From Nautilus pompilius (Eukaryota; Mollusca; Cephalopoda; Nautilida; Nautilidae): a stretch of DNA of 64,000 nucleotides. The DNA is taken from positions 124,001-188,000 of the forward strand of contig JACATO010001555.1 of NCBI GenBank assembly GCA_018389105.1, given 5' to 3'. The notes beneath the pieces are model-generated. The model saw only the letters and a list, made by a program, of their open reading frames with translations. It did not search any database and was not told the origin of the DNA. Shown here one piece after another: positions 60,501 through 64,000 of the stretch (positions are counted from its first letter, which is position 1; the number at the start of each line of letters is the position of its first letter). Position numbers and translations under genes: made by a program.

Positions 60501-63324
60501 TTTAATTGTTACATGTTTAAAACTGCTTTTTGAATTCACCTTTTATCAGGCCAAGCCATTCTAATGCTGCTTTGGGCAAATTTTGGAAACTTTCTGGTAA
60601 AATATACACATTACTGGTTATAGTATCGGACCAACCTCCTTGATCATTTCCGAGTCCTTTCGATCTTCGATCGGGGCTCTCCCTCAGAGGGTGTCAGGCC
60701 CATACGGACCATGGAGGCCGGCGTCAAGTCTTTTTCTCAAGCAACTGTTGTATTGTATGGTCATAACATTTTAAAATTTAATGTAATTTAATTTTTTTTT
60801 AGATTCCTTTATTCGACGTCATCCTTTTGAAACTGGCAGATTTCTACTGAATGAAATTAAGTCTCATTATTTGCAGGTAATGCTAGATTTTTGTTTTGTT
60901 TGGAATTGTTGCTAGACACATTTGGTCCAGCGTTATTTTATTTTCAATACTTTGTTTTGTTTTTTTTTTTTAACATTTCAGGAACTCTTCAGTCAGTTGG
61001 CCAAGATTTTTGGATCTGTTGATTTTTTGGGAAATCCGCTGGGTCTCGTCAACGATGTGACAGAGGGAATTTCTGGTCTGATCAAGGAAGGCAATGTTGG
61101 CGGCCTGCTTAAGAACGTCACACACGGCGTCACCAACTCTGCTGCTAAGGTGAGGAGGAGTTTATTGCTTTAATCAGGTATCCAGTTCTACTCCTGGAGG
61201 CGGGTGTTTTTAGTTCATGCTTATCGCAGAAACACAGCCCTGTGATCGTAATACATTCTCTCTCTCTCTCGTCAGAAAGAGAGAAACAAACCAATTTCTT
61301 ATCATTATATTGCTGCTTATTACAATATTAAACCTGTGCTAATTAAAGTTAAATAGTTTCGTCATTCCTGTTGTTTGCTAACTAGAAAGGATCTTTGTTT
61401 GATTTCATTTGTTGAGTTTACTGCCAACTTTTTAAACTTCACATATTTTTGAGAGAATATACAAGTAAACCTGGTTTAAAAGACAGGTGGGATTGGTCAG
61501 GCAGATATCTACTACATTTATTTTGTTTGTTTTTTTTTTTAAATTAGGCTTTTTTGATAAATTAAAAATTGTTTGCAAATACAAAAATCACATTGATTGG
61601 TTATAAAAATAGGGAGGAGGGATAATCATATCTTGATATTTGCTGTTTCTGTTTCATGTTTTATGTATTTCACTTTTAAGATTCATATGTAGCTTCTGGG
61701 ATATTTAGCCCATGTAATAATGTACAGATTGGCCGTAATAATTTGGACATCCTCTGAAAATGAGTTGGTTCGTGGTTTATATATCTGACGATCATCACCG
61801 CTTTAAAATGAGCTAGGTAGACTCATTTTCTTAGAAAATGACCAAGAATCAGTTAGTTGAGTCAATAATAGATCTATGTTGGGCATTAAATAATATTTGT
61901 CTTTTATTATGGTCACACTACACACCATTACCCCATGCACAGGACAGACTGTTGTCTGCCAGATTTCTAACTGACGTGACAAAGTTCCTGCGATGTACTT
62001 TGGTATACTAGAAACGTTGCTTGATGGAAGCCATTGCTAACAAATGAGAATAAAGACCATCATTTTGCCTTGTTTTATATGTATTTATATACAGAGGCGG
62101 GCTTTACCAACAAACGTCTGGTAACTGGACACTTAATCGATTTGGAACTATGTTTGGGCAGGCATTTAATATCTGGATAAAAACAGATCTTGCGTTCATT
62201 GATGGGCATCAAGATTCTGCTGGTTGCACAACCACCTTCAAGAATACCCTTTTCCTGGCATTCGATCAAGGAATTCTCAATTCTGATCCTCATATTCTTT
62301 GTGAAGATAGATCAACATGTCACATATTCCAAACCCACTACAGCTTGAAAGGAATGGAATGGTTTGCAGCTTTTTCCCTCGTCCCCACAGAGCCCAGATA
62401 GGAACCCTTTGAGAAAGTAGCATCTTTATAAACAACTAGGGTCCAAACAACGAAGACCAACCTTATAGTAGCTATTGAAGGAAGTGCACAAGCCTCGTAG
62501 GGGTAATATCTGTAACCAGTATGATTGATGTAAAGCAAATGTTTGCACTAATTAACTTATTTGTAGATGAGACTCAAATGTTGTTGTTTTTTCTTTTTAA
62601 ATTTTAAACCTTTCAAAACGTCTTTCAAAGGTAACTGGCACTTTGTCTGATACACTGGGCCTCACCATGGATGCTTCTCACAATGAGAGACGAGAGAAGA
62701 TAAAAACAGACCATGGTGGCCATACAACAGCGGAACACGTGATGGCTGGCTGCAAGGGACTGATGTTTGGGCTGTATGGTGGGCTGACCAGTGTTGTTGA
62801 CCAAACCTATGAAGGGACAAAGCAAGGTGGAGTTGGGGCGAGTAAACACTTTCCGAGCAAAAGTTACTTTTAAAACAAATGGCAGCAAATTTTAGAAGCT
62901 AATAAATTAACAAAACAATTGCAAAAAAAGATAGTTGCAGCTATTTCTTGGGAAAAGACAGAAATTTTACACTTTGTTGTGAGAACTTACAAATAACACA
63001 TTTTAAAACTAATTATTCTTTAGATAGTAATTGAGTCTTGTCACTTGGCTGTTAATATTTGCTAAATTTCCAGGGATTTTTTTCTGGCCTGGGTAAAGGT
63101 CTGGTGGGAACACTTACCAAGCCAGTAGCTGGGGTGTTGGATTTTGCCACAGCCGCAGCTACAGCTGCTCGAGAAAGTAGTCGGAGAACGTCTAAAATCA
63201 AGTCTCGGGTCAGGCAGCCAAGATGCTGCCATGGTATGGGCGGTGTCTTACCACCCTACAACTACCAGCAGGCCGCTCAGCAAAGAATCATTCATGTTCT
63301 TAATGGAAATCAATATGATGAATT
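226..63324 (+). CDS. VPS13D: VPS13D (partial gene, 51 exons; both ends outside window)
   Basis: VPS13D is a very large rod-shaped protein that moves lipids between membranes at ER-mitochondria and peroxisome contacts. In flies and humans it is needed for mitochondrial morphology and clearance. I read these exons, all joined in frame: 226-342, 534-637, 1738-1885, 3588-5262, 6307-6448, 6841-7003, 7247-7502, 8727-8907, 11205-11600, 12940-13182, 13909-14137, 15682-15903, 16199-16264, 17212-17345, 18272-18370, 18677-18913, 19232-19358, 19593-19705, 20982-21063, 22514-22631, 23209-23270, 23636-23738, 24038-24136, 26661-26787, 27766-27900, 28404-28545, 28716-28923, 29469-29661, 30545-30724, 31671-31837, 32780-32836, 35194-35274, 36386-36527, 39406-39581, 42383-42506, 45362-45434, 45664-45820, 54295-54373, 54790-55014, 55385-55451, 55752-55918, 57086-57181, 57775-57834, 58859-59017, 59264-59404, 59676-59809, 60114-60292, 60803-60876, 60982-61149, 62631-62837, 63074-63324. 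The VPS13D assignment rests on paralogue-specific stretches such as SDYYNRALSGWEPFIE, ISAPYWLMNKSGIPLIF and SQLWRMTGSGML, recognised from memory of the human protein. The first exon opens in phase (AT completes a codon) and the last ends in phase 2, so the gene continues on both sides. Confidence 0.95.
2476..3391 (+). pseudogene. Tc1-like transposase pseudogene in intron 3
   Basis: Reading across frames and stops gives a degenerate Tc1-like DDE transposase. Near 2476 there is a helix-turn-helix start (MARREKSL, then SEGYSMWQIAA and LNVSKGT). Near 2900-2940 is the first catalytic region, HESKLELFGNN. Near 3085-3150 is GLGFIFHYDIDLKHIAIVV, corresponding to the FxQDNDPKH block; here the usual QDN is changed, so the catalytic site is damaged. 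The end is VYKAKGYCIK, matching the usual VIKAKGGYTKY terminus. Many stops and shifts mean it is dead. I did not find convincing terminal inverted repeats. Confidence 0.8.
3588..5262 (+). CDS. VPS13D: VPS13D large exon 4 (rod, serine-rich acidic insert)
   Basis: This single 1,675-bp exon encodes about 558 residues (window residues 123-681), far longer than any other exon here (57-396 bp). It begins D-DDVLVQGSLGGFHIVDVSP after a poly-T acceptor. It contains a low-complexity acidic/serine segment (SEAVILETDITSAEESDFES), then a return to rod-like sequence (LETPVVFLPKTPESSDLLMA, FEVPLFIVEINVDFG). The open frame runs on to 5416. I end the exon at 5262 because the donor AG|gttact leaves AG, which joins in frame to 6307. 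The donor is weak, and the residues read beyond it are hydrophobic and unlike VPS13. A slightly different donor is possible. Confidence 0.85.
5263..6306. other. Intron 4, short GA/GT repeat
   Basis: AT-rich intron. The only named content is a (GA)n(GT)n tract at about 6193-6216. No gene recognised. Confidence 0.6.
6307..8907 (+). CDS. VPS13D: VPS13D exons 5-8 (rod)
   Basis: Exons 6307-6448, 6841-7003, 7247-7502 and 8727-8907 encode window residues about 682-929. Recognisable VPS13D stretches are LVMLLDFFDLGSNVAD, ELAKANISGLQSNLLV and MATVQYTHTNRFQAEMLAF, ending LQLQDVVGRIRAVSAGKE. The exon 5 acceptor is a tandem AAG-GAG site, so the exon could start at 6307 or 6310; both keep the frame and differ by one arginine. 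The exon 7 acceptor is preceded by an ATT microsatellite instead of a normal pyrimidine tract. Confidence 0.9.
7206..7243. repeat. (TTA)n microsatellite at the exon 7 acceptor
   Basis: About 12 ATT/TTA units run directly into the acceptor atacag of exon 7, replacing the usual pyrimidine tract. Length changes here would alter the splice site context. Confidence 0.95.
9284..10530 (+). pseudogene. FLYWCH/MULE transposase pseudogene in intron 8
   Basis: At 9284 an open stretch begins MEFVESKKGVRKLLCEGYNY and continues to YWRCEKQKGCSGRLKTIDD. This has the spacing of a FLYWCH zinc finger (C, then YWRC, C, and later HTHTP histidines). Downstream, across several shifts, come ITVDFE (a MULE-type catalytic DFE), ALAFVPPNDIIDMFNAL, and an FESTWLGIVTQGRREQP-like and MWNIKSKV block, all of which belong to MULE transposases that carry FLYWCH fingers. 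Stops and frameshifts are frequent and the middle catalytic part is shortened, so it is inactive. Confidence 0.75.
11205..14137 (+). CDS. VPS13D: VPS13D exons 9-11 (rod)
   Basis: Exons 11205-11600, 12940-13182 and 13909-14137 encode window residues about 930-1218. Exon 9 opens VSDAVPRASRILMDIEAESP, matching the conserved SRVLLDIEAGAPVLLIP-type strand of human VPS13D. It then has a shorter, different linker from the human protein before the conserved DMDLYSAERVL. Exon 10 holds NICGALSSVHCSLDVDQYKL, and exon 11 holds SIDLKNFTMELLVS and ISHEITATDTRYR. Splice phases are 0, 0 and 1. Confidence 0.92.
11601..12939. other. Intron 9, nothing recognised
   Basis: AT-rich intron without a supportable gene or element. 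Confidence 0.6.
14138..15681. other. Intron 11, nothing recognised
   Basis: AT-rich intron; a short (TA)n run near 15590. No gene or element that I can support. Confidence 0.6.
15682..18913 (+). CDS. VPS13D: VPS13D exons 12-16 (rod, linker to UBA region)
   Basis: Exons 15682-15903, 16199-16264, 17212-17345, 18272-18370 and 18677-18913 encode window residues about 1219-1471. Exon 12 carries ERPNVFFNILQ and the conserved VLLNNMRIMCIFDWLLAVQN. Exons 13 and 14 are a serine-rich, poorly conserved linker (exon 13 is only 66 bp). Exons 15 and 16 carry DTQFVVVEDISTRDTNAVIL and LEVFSCYLSEEEETALSIID, close to the human order. The exon 14 acceptor is purine-rich (cattaag|GT), so that boundary is the least certain of the group, although phase and protein continuity fit. 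Confidence 0.88.
16265..18271. other. Introns 13 and 14 (interrupted by exon 14)
   Basis: Apart from exon 14 (17212-17345) this is AT-rich sequence with no recognised gene or transposon. Confidence 0.55.
19232..19705 (+). CDS. VPS13D: VPS13D exons 17-18 (UBA position; UBA largely missing)
   Basis: Exons 19232-19358 and 19593-19705 encode window residues about 1472-1551. Exon 17 (NIRFSYNDIKMFLAIMDSLP) is the rod strand directly before the ubiquitin-associated domain in human VPS13D. In human this is followed by an approximately 40-residue UBA with a hydrophobic LGF loop. Here exon 17 ends DLQKTAVYSG. Exon 18 opens AEKVHSKEEAKNFLTDDSDN followed directly by WLMKNAS, which resembles only the last helix of the UBA (human ASWLFKNA). 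The first two helices and the loop are not present in either exon, nor in the 234-bp intron between them. Confidence 0.88.
19725..20816 (-). mobile_element. Mariner-family element, internally deleted, with TIRs and TA duplication
   Basis: The left end TTAGGTGGTTACAAAAG and the right end, read in reverse complement as TTAGGTCACTACAAAGG, match at about 21 of the first 26 positions. Both ends are flanked by TA (19723-19724 and 20817-20818), the mariner target. On the minus strand the transposase begins around 20610 (VFHAILLHEFRPGHKAS, then DVSLKDKQCSR, PSSCDAD, KASVDADPRKTV). It ends near 19918 (LGYEVLLHSAYSPELSL, FKHLNSFLRMKSFSNQAAI), the conserved YSPDLxxxDYHxF region. At 1,092 bp it is about 200 bp shorter than a full mariner, and the middle is missing. 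Stops and shifts make it inactive. It inserted only 19 bp downstream of the exon 18 splice donor. Confidence 0.9.
20982..24136 (+). CDS. VPS13D: VPS13D exons 19-23 (distal rod)
   Basis: Exons 20982-21063, 22514-22631, 23209-23270, 23636-23738 and 24038-24136 encode window residues about 1552-1705. Diagnostic stretches are CLIDDCQDADVPLAEIS, SDYYNRALSGWEPFIEQLK and RLPFVPFVLRNQTGNILWF. Exon 20 must start at 22514. The earlier in-frame-looking AG at 22480 gives a stop in the required phase, whereas the second acceptor joins A+AC cleanly. Leftover bases across these five junctions (A, AA, G, AG, AT) all produce open codons. Confidence 0.92.
21339..21759 (-). pseudogene. pogo/Tigger-type transposase N-terminal fragment
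   Basis: The minus strand from 21759 begins MPPIISHKSYTAAFKMEVVK, a pogo/Tigger-style first helix-turn-helix (SYTAAFKLxVV). After a shift it continues RCTSRWENNEDRLEDYIL and NTVQVKLKANKL, which match the CENP-B-like second DNA-binding segment (wpeLEdxL...STVQIRLKA). The catalytic DDE half is absent, so it is a 5' fragment. Family call by pattern recall. Confidence 0.65.
24907..25870 (-). pseudogene. Degenerate copy of an unnamed repetitive protein family
   Basis: Minus-strand fragments in order are: SQSNLNDLVRDVSPLSRESA and YRHCEESFLQFF (25,790-25,630); LVYCNNVEGTVTAVGREHYP and EWGNFVDSSKRSLKAVS (25,600-25,490); across a shift DINKLMLPSLRIKLRLAKD and CVKALDKSS (25,320-25,240); and KNLGAVSEKQGKRLE with GRWQISKMGHYC near the end (25,010-24,910). 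I recall this order from an uncharacterised, multi-copy protein family in invertebrate genomes (LVRDL, DSSKRSLKxV, LPPLHIKLGLMK, NLGAVSDEHGERFHQ). Part of the middle and the HQD segment are missing. I know no assigned function; a transposon origin is inferred from copy number. Confidence 0.65.
25871..26660. other. Remainder of intron 23
   Basis: Holds a 176-codon open frame (25948-26478) of low-complexity, hydrophobic, AT-driven composition that I do not accept as a gene. Nothing else recognised. Confidence 0.5.
26661..30724 (+). CDS. VPS13D: VPS13D exons 24-29 (distal rod up to VAB region)
   Basis: Exons 26661-26787, 27766-27900, 28404-28545, 28716-28923, 29469-29661 and 30545-30724 encode window residues about 1706-2034. 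Conserved stretches include RVDPGEEMPFFFQRRKKIRH, EEGSARKAIVVRSALNVRNK, PVTLHNLLPIDLEFYFKNTN and ELVIPSQTTNYMVKLRLFD. Exon 25 ends CAG followed by gcaaga rather than gt, so intron 25 is a GC-AG intron; the next acceptor at 28403 joins phase 0 and continues IGSPCSRARF as in human. The segment PDHHVDYCDRP in exon 27 has extra cysteines relative to what I recall of vertebrates. Confidence 0.92.
26788..27765. other. Intron 24, nothing recognised
   Basis: The part from 27000 to 27620 is less AT-rich than typical introns here and may be an old repeat, but I cannot name it. Confidence 0.5.
29308..29345. repeat. (GT)n microsatellite, interrupted
   Basis: An imperfect TG/GT run in intron 27 with interruptions (gcgtgcacgtata). 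Confidence 0.85.
29662..31670. other. Introns 28 and 29 (apart from exon 29)
   Basis: AT-rich sequence on either side of exon 29 (30545-30724). A moderately GC-balanced stretch near 31220-31480 has open frames but no domain I recognise. Confidence 0.5.
31671..36527 (+). CDS. VPS13D: VPS13D exons 30-33 (VAB/SHR-BD region, first half)
   Basis: Exons 31671-31837, 32780-32836, 35194-35274 and 36386-36527 encode window residues about 2035-2183. This is the VPS13 adaptor-binding region, which in human VPS13D binds the mitochondrial/peroxisomal GTPase Miro. Key stretches are ISAPYWLMNKSGIPLIF, DAAGQSEEHEAARSVMPLLF, CTMRAGKG and VIQGRGRFKDTSIVTFAPRF. Exon 31 is only 57 bp. Exon 32 has two usable donors: 35275 (gttagt, giving human-like length) and 35347 (gtaagt, adding 24 residues in frame). 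Confidence 0.93.
32526..32574. repeat. (CA)n microsatellite
   Basis: About 24 uninterrupted CA units in intron 30. The short open frames across it are artefacts of the repeat. Confidence 0.97.
32837..35193. other. Intron 31, nothing recognised
   Basis: A 2.36-kb very AT-rich intron. I found no transposase-like reading and no terminal repeats. Confidence 0.55.
36761..36768. repeat. Left 8-bp target duplication of hAT-like element
   Basis: ATGTACAT, identical to the copy at 39129-39136. It fits the nTnnnnAn preference of hAT insertions. Because it is palindromic it could also be read as part of a longer inverted repeat. Confidence 0.8.
36769..39128 (+). mobile_element. hAT-like DNA transposon, structurally complete
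   Basis: A 2,360-bp element bounded by a perfect 13-bp inverted repeat, TAGGGTGTTGATT at the left and its complement at 39116-39128. The TAGGG end and the 8-bp flanking duplication ATGTACAT are typical of the hAT superfamily. It carries one transposase-like gene on the plus strand (36949-38808) broken only by two frame changes. It lies in intron 33 of VPS13D in the same orientation as the host gene. Intact ends and a nearly open gene suggest a recent insertion compared with the other elements in the window. Confidence 0.88.
36949..38808 (+). pseudogene. hAT-like transposase gene with two frameshifts
   Basis: Three open segments chain into one protein: 36949-37734 (likely start Met at 36982 or 36985), then the next frame over about 37660-37830, then 37819-38808. 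The first part has a basic N-terminus (MSYKRSKKEIDK) and a charged region SEELVTLWSKLNFPCIT, but I see no BED finger. The third has WVLHFDGKKI, MIITDTTAVNTGRLGG, GCQHHILDTIL, ARWNSRG and a C-terminal RSNICAERAISYLKE. By comparison with hAT enzymes, the aspartates in HFDGK and TDTTAVNTG and the glutamate in CAERA are candidate catalytic residues; this is inference. I recall similar uncharacterised proteins from several invertebrates. The two frame breaks could be real mutations or sequencing errors. A possible poly(A) signal (aataaaac) is at about 38878. Confidence 0.75.
39129..39136. repeat. Right 8-bp target duplication of hAT-like element
   Basis: ATGTACAT, directly following the right inverted repeat and identical to the left copy at 36761-36768. 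Confidence 0.8.
39406..45820 (+). CDS. VPS13D: VPS13D exons 34-37 (VAB/SHR-BD region, second half)
   Basis: Exons 39406-39581, 42383-42506, 45362-45434 and 45664-45820 encode window residues about 2184-2359. They contain FHWPRVDFDQLLCVKIN, WSGGFSIDRNNSFHIN, LKGPAYIITLCDSDGFPAPF and YQNFIYLSATYTCPR, in the same order as human VPS13D. The exon 34 donor (CG|gtttgt) is weak but is the only one that gives R-DDSGNCLLLKVEI on joining. The introns here are large and carry repeats. Confidence 0.93.
39600..39624. repeat. (TA)n microsatellite
   Basis: Short TA run just after exon 34. Confidence 0.9.
40690..41775 (-). pseudogene. MULE transposase pseudogene in intron 34
   Basis: Reading the minus strand from about 41775: TDLTELVIIEKYQVI; near 41250 VPEFYQLYAIHVFTEHVHMP (the FxQLYTIHG strand of MULE enzymes); near 41110 FETAAINAAITCP in another frame (the DFExAxxNA region; here the aspartate is lost); near 40970 KDVNDVFETL; near 40930 ISDYFIGCEHG; and HFHPLWNIHTCV near 40880. 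The order matches the MULE/FLYWCH transposase class also seen at 9.3-10.5 kb, but on the opposite strand. Heavily shifted and inactive. No terminal repeats identified. Confidence 0.65.
42507..45361. other. Intron 35 outside the TTA tract
   Basis: No coding or transposon signal recognised. The stretches 42660-42970 and 43130-43640 are less AT-rich and could be old repeats. Confidence 0.5.
44012..44451. repeat. Long (TTA)n tract, about 440 bp
   Basis: Imperfect ATT/TTA repeats with many phase shifts in intron 35. The isoleucine/tyrosine-rich open frames across it are artefacts. Confidence 0.97.
46480..48420 (-). pseudogene. Eroded hAT transposase (ZMYM/52-kDa-repressor-like)
   Basis: Minus-strand fragments in transposase order are: WFKKFVWYSKVLTG near 48,310 (like the W-x-YS-x-C TTF finger region, cysteines lost); FILCERTTRETVNQN near 47,660; EQSPLFQLQPKS near 47,520; DEFDSVQEHLKNGNSNKPRQ near 47,080; TADTILKYNKDDFPSPHSF near 46,830; FWQCVRRRQDNKPDILCRTL near 46,750; and a C-terminal HALVLMLMHEDIVLNIDIY near 46,530 resembling the hAT dimerisation tail. 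Many stops, so it is dead. Its sequence is unlike the hAT-like element at 37-39 kb, so this is a different family. Confidence 0.6.
49900..51490 (-). pseudogene. pogo/Tigger transposase pseudogene, split by a MITE
   Basis: On the minus strand: AELAEVVDRNN and KLLTEIMKDYSSQNIF near 51,310; NKMLHFKAKPCTSSKQSKEC then FAVAIYANM near 51,220-51,130 (the KxxxxKGxKxSKDRVTVLLCANM block); LFFLDNGLAPPTHTNET near 50,980 (the LLxDNxxAHP catalytic block); then SFPTQHSCIFL. After a gap comes KLAGCHVCRMKSAQT and ASKVDFQ, ending at about 50,700. On the far side of the inserted MITE, reading resumes with EECNILLMLLKLAKDISGL near 50,130. Stops and shifts throughout. The family call is by motif recall. Confidence 0.65.
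50172..50690. mobile_element. Pogo/Tigger-type MITE, 519 bp
   Basis: The left end CAGGTTGAGAATCCCTTAT and the right end, in reverse complement CAGGCGAGAATCCATTATCC, pair with one gap and one mismatch over about 20 positions. The right flank is TA (50691-50692); the left flank is CA, probably a decayed TA. There is no transposase inside. The interior (for example TTTTCAGATTTTGGAATATA and CACATAGCCTGCAGGTAGTT) closely resembles a non-autonomous Tigger-type repeat that I recall from vertebrate genomes. Confidence 0.75.
51491..54294. other. Remainder of intron 37
   Basis: Includes a minus-strand open stretch at 51610-51813 that may be decayed transposase upstream of the pogo copy, and the 71-bp duplication. 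Otherwise nothing recognised. Confidence 0.5.
53001..53142. repeat. Perfect 71-bp tandem duplication
   Basis: Two adjacent identical 71-bp copies (53001-53071 and 53072-53142), beginning TGACTGCTCTGTGTATACAG and ending CTGCAAGGCT. No mismatch was seen on reading. Confidence 0.97.
54295..55918 (+). CDS. VPS13D: VPS13D exons 38-41 (beta-trefoil, ricin-B-like region)
   Basis: Exons 54295-54373, 54790-55014, 55385-55451 and 55752-55918 encode window residues about 2360-2539. Exon 38 encodes the strand ELVLDTHNNYVEFRER. Exon 39 gives SQLWRMTGSGMLVNEGSSPP and VPLILRKPDERRKATQIWKF, followed by FTENGRLVCANGTLCVQ across exons 39-40. The repeated QxW-type pattern (QLW, QIW) and spacing are those of a ricin-B-like beta-trefoil, which VPS13D is reported to carry after the VAB region; the fold call is from pattern and recall. 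Exon 41 (PGSGYLKVGVVMDGPVRVLT) starts the next conserved strand pair. Confidence 0.92.
54487..54555. repeat. (TTA)n microsatellite
   Basis: About 22 TTA units with one interruption in intron 38. Confidence 0.95.
55919..57085. other. Intron 41, with one unexplained open frame
   Basis: After a (CT)n run at about 56230-56247, a 106-codon plus-strand frame (56256-56576) has codon-like composition for about 50 residues (QQAAAYPIMAIVTIDHLNEV, LLPPQYFDRVLRQLSGL). I do not recognise it, and it has no splice sites in the right phase. Confidence 0.4.
57086..57181 (+). CDS. VPS13D: Probable VPS13D exon 42 (variable linker)
   Basis: A 96-bp open segment lies between a pyrimidine-rich acceptor (tattttag) and a strong donor (gtgagt). 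It is phase 0 at both ends, so it can be included or skipped without disturbing the frame. It reads KKSVRRYEILQSDHLYWREG and continues CLCSSLLCQPNR. The first residues resemble the HRKSSRSYEV stretch at the same position in human VPS13D, which is why I accept it. The rest is not conserved. It could be an alternatively spliced exon. Confidence 0.55.
57775..57834 (+). CDS. VPS13D: VPS13D exon 43 (linker)
   Basis: A 60-bp phase-0 exon with acceptor ttacttccag and donor gtatgt encodes PFTKRLSLTEEQHVASEEKH. The LTEEQ stretch lies where the human protein has a PVTEQELQ linker, just before the conserved GGIGISLVNKVPEEL strand. It is short and weakly conserved, so it is less certain than its neighbours. 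Confidence 0.65.
57835..58858. other. Intron 43, possible unnamed repeat
   Basis: From about 57950 to 58740 the sequence is more GC-balanced than usual for this gene's introns, suggesting an inserted repeat. No protein motif or terminal repeats recognised. Confidence 0.4.
58859..60876 (+). CDS. VPS13D: VPS13D exons 44-48 (C-terminal VPS13_C region)
   Basis: Exons 58859-59017, 59264-59404, 59676-59809, 60114-60292 and 60803-60876 encode window residues about 2592-2820. They contain GGIGISLVNKVPEELLYITL, LEERLLLKLCDFLFSG, MRYYFGILKITTKIITLSF and RRHPFETGRFLLNEIKSHYL. These match the C-terminal VPS13_C block, thought to dock the lipid-transfer rod on the acceptor membrane. Donor and acceptor phases chain cleanly; the exon 47 donor gtttgt is weak. 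Confidence 0.93.
60982..63324 (+). CDS. VPS13D: VPS13D exons 49-51 (ATG2-C-like amphipathic region)
   Basis: Exons 60982-61149, 62631-62837 and 63074-63324 encode window residues about 2821-3028. They carry the most conserved part of the family: KIFGSVDFLGNPLGLVNDV, EGNVGGLLKNVTHGVTNSAA, GTLSDTLGLTMD, GFFSGLGKGLVGTLTKPVAG and VRQPRCCHGMGGVLPPYN. The glycine-rich amphipathic helices are shared with ATG2 and are thought to contact membrane. Exon 50 ends GTTGGG followed by gcgagt, a second GC-AG intron; the nearby gtaaac would break the frame. Exon 51 ends DE plus two bases (TT) at a gtaagt donor, so the PH-like C-terminus is outside the window. Confidence 0.94.
61150..62084. other. Intron 49 before the Tc1 fragment
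   Basis: Contains a short (CT)n run near 61258-61272. Nothing else recognised. Confidence 0.5.
62085..62450 (+). pseudogene. Tc1-like transposase fragment in intron 49
   Basis: The plus strand reads IKTDLAFIDGHQDSAGCTTT, then FKNTLFLAFDQ, and later LKGMEWFAAFSLVPTEPR. These align in order with the Tc1-type GKTDLAFI-DGRQDS-Y block and the MDWPAxSPDLNPIE block. The catalytic QDN segment between them is not recognisable. Only the C-terminal half is present. It differs from the Tc1 copy at 2.5-3.4 kb, so it is a separate insertion. Confidence 0.6.
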
Positions 63325-64000
63325 GTAAGTTATTGTTTGTATTACTAGCTATATGCAGTAGCTTAGTTTTCAAATTTGGCACATTGTTACTGAAGGAATT
63401 GTACAATCCAGTAAAAATTGGTTACTGACTGGACTTGTTTCCTTAGAATCATCAGTCTTAACTGTAAACATCAGTTTATTGCTTCTGTGTCCTCCTCCAA
63501 TTCTGAATGATGATATTCACCATTTTATGAATTCTTGTTATAAAGTTACTAATATGCTTGCCCACCAAAAATCACTAGGAAGGATAACTATATTTGAAAA
63601 TTATGAATATGAGATGGGCCATAAGGAAACTGAAATGCAAATTGCCCTACCTTTCACTCTCTTCTTTCCCTTCCCATTCCCCAAAAGAATGACAAATGGC
63701 TTTTATACATATATTATCAATTTTATATATTTTTATAATTATCACTATCCAGCCAGAGAGACTATTTAGCCGCAGAGGCAGTTTAGTTAAACAACCAAAT
63801 ATGATAAATAAGTTGCAAAACATTTCTTCCAGTAAAAGTGCTCCTAGATGATCAGAAGTCTGTCCTTGTGATGTATTTACCGTTGTAACAAATGCTGGAA
63901 TTAATAGAACCTGTCATTTTCTTTTCAATGTAAAAGTCAAATTTGTTTCATTCAGCACCAGATCAATTTGTGGAATATAAATTCACTCACCTTTGTTACT
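63325..64000. other. Intron after exon 51 (window end)
   Basis: Begins with the exon 51 donor gtaagt. No further VPS13D exon is seen before the window ends. The open frame at 63479-63769 has no recognised domain. Confidence 0.6.

Noticed and set aside
226-63324. Assignment to VPS13A, VPS13B or VPS13C
   Set aside because: Stretches such as NRALSGWEPFIE occur in several paralogues, but DAAGQSEEHEAARS, SQLWRMTG, LRKPDERR and the order of regions match VPS13D.

Overview
The window is AT-rich animal (metazoan) nuclear DNA. It contains one long, intron-rich, plus-strand gene whose GT-AG exons (plus two GC-AG introns) chain in frame from about position 226 to 63324. The assembled exons recognisably encode VPS13D, the bridge-like lipid-transfer protein of ER-mitochondria/peroxisome contact sites. 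I placed 51 coding exons (about 9.1 kb of coding sequence, about 3,030 codons). The N-terminal chorein part lies upstream of the window. The last part of the C-terminal PH-like region lies downstream, because exon 51 ends with an open phase-2 donor at 63325. Protein divergence and repeat content point to an invertebrate. A chelicerate, another arthropod or a lophotrochozoan are all possible, and I cannot decide from the sequence.
Layout: 226-1885, three small exons of the N-terminal rod; 3588-5262, one very large exon; 6307-18913, mid-rod exons; 19232-19705, the position of the UBA domain, which is almost entirely missing here; 20982-30724, distal rod exons; 31671-45820, the VPS13 adaptor-binding (VAB) region; 54295-55918, the beta-trefoil (ricin-B-like) region; 57086-57834, a variable linker; 58859-63324, the C-terminal VPS13_C/ATG2-C-like block.
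The introns hold a varied set of DNA transposon remains and little else that I can name. In order they are: a Tc1-like pseudogene (2476-3391); a FLYWCH/MULE pseudogene on plus (9284-10530); a mariner with terminal inverted repeats and TA target duplication (19725-20816); a pogo/Tigger N-terminal fragment on minus (21339-21759); an unnamed invertebrate repeat-protein family on minus (about 24907-25870); a structurally complete hAT-like element (36769-39128) with 8-bp target duplication and a nearly open transposase; a second MULE on minus (about 40690-41775); an eroded hAT transposase on minus (about 46480-48420); a pogo/Tigger pseudogene on minus (about 49900-51490) that is itself split by a 519-bp MITE (50172-50690); and a second Tc1-like fragment (about 62085-62450). 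There are also long (TTA)n tracts, a (CA)n tract and a perfect 71-bp tandem duplication. I recognised no LINE, LTR element, rRNA, tRNA, CRISPR array or prokaryotic feature.
The observations most worth checking are the hAT-like element, the lost UBA domain, an in-frame alternative donor adding 24 residues in the VAB region, and the nested pogo/MITE insertion.
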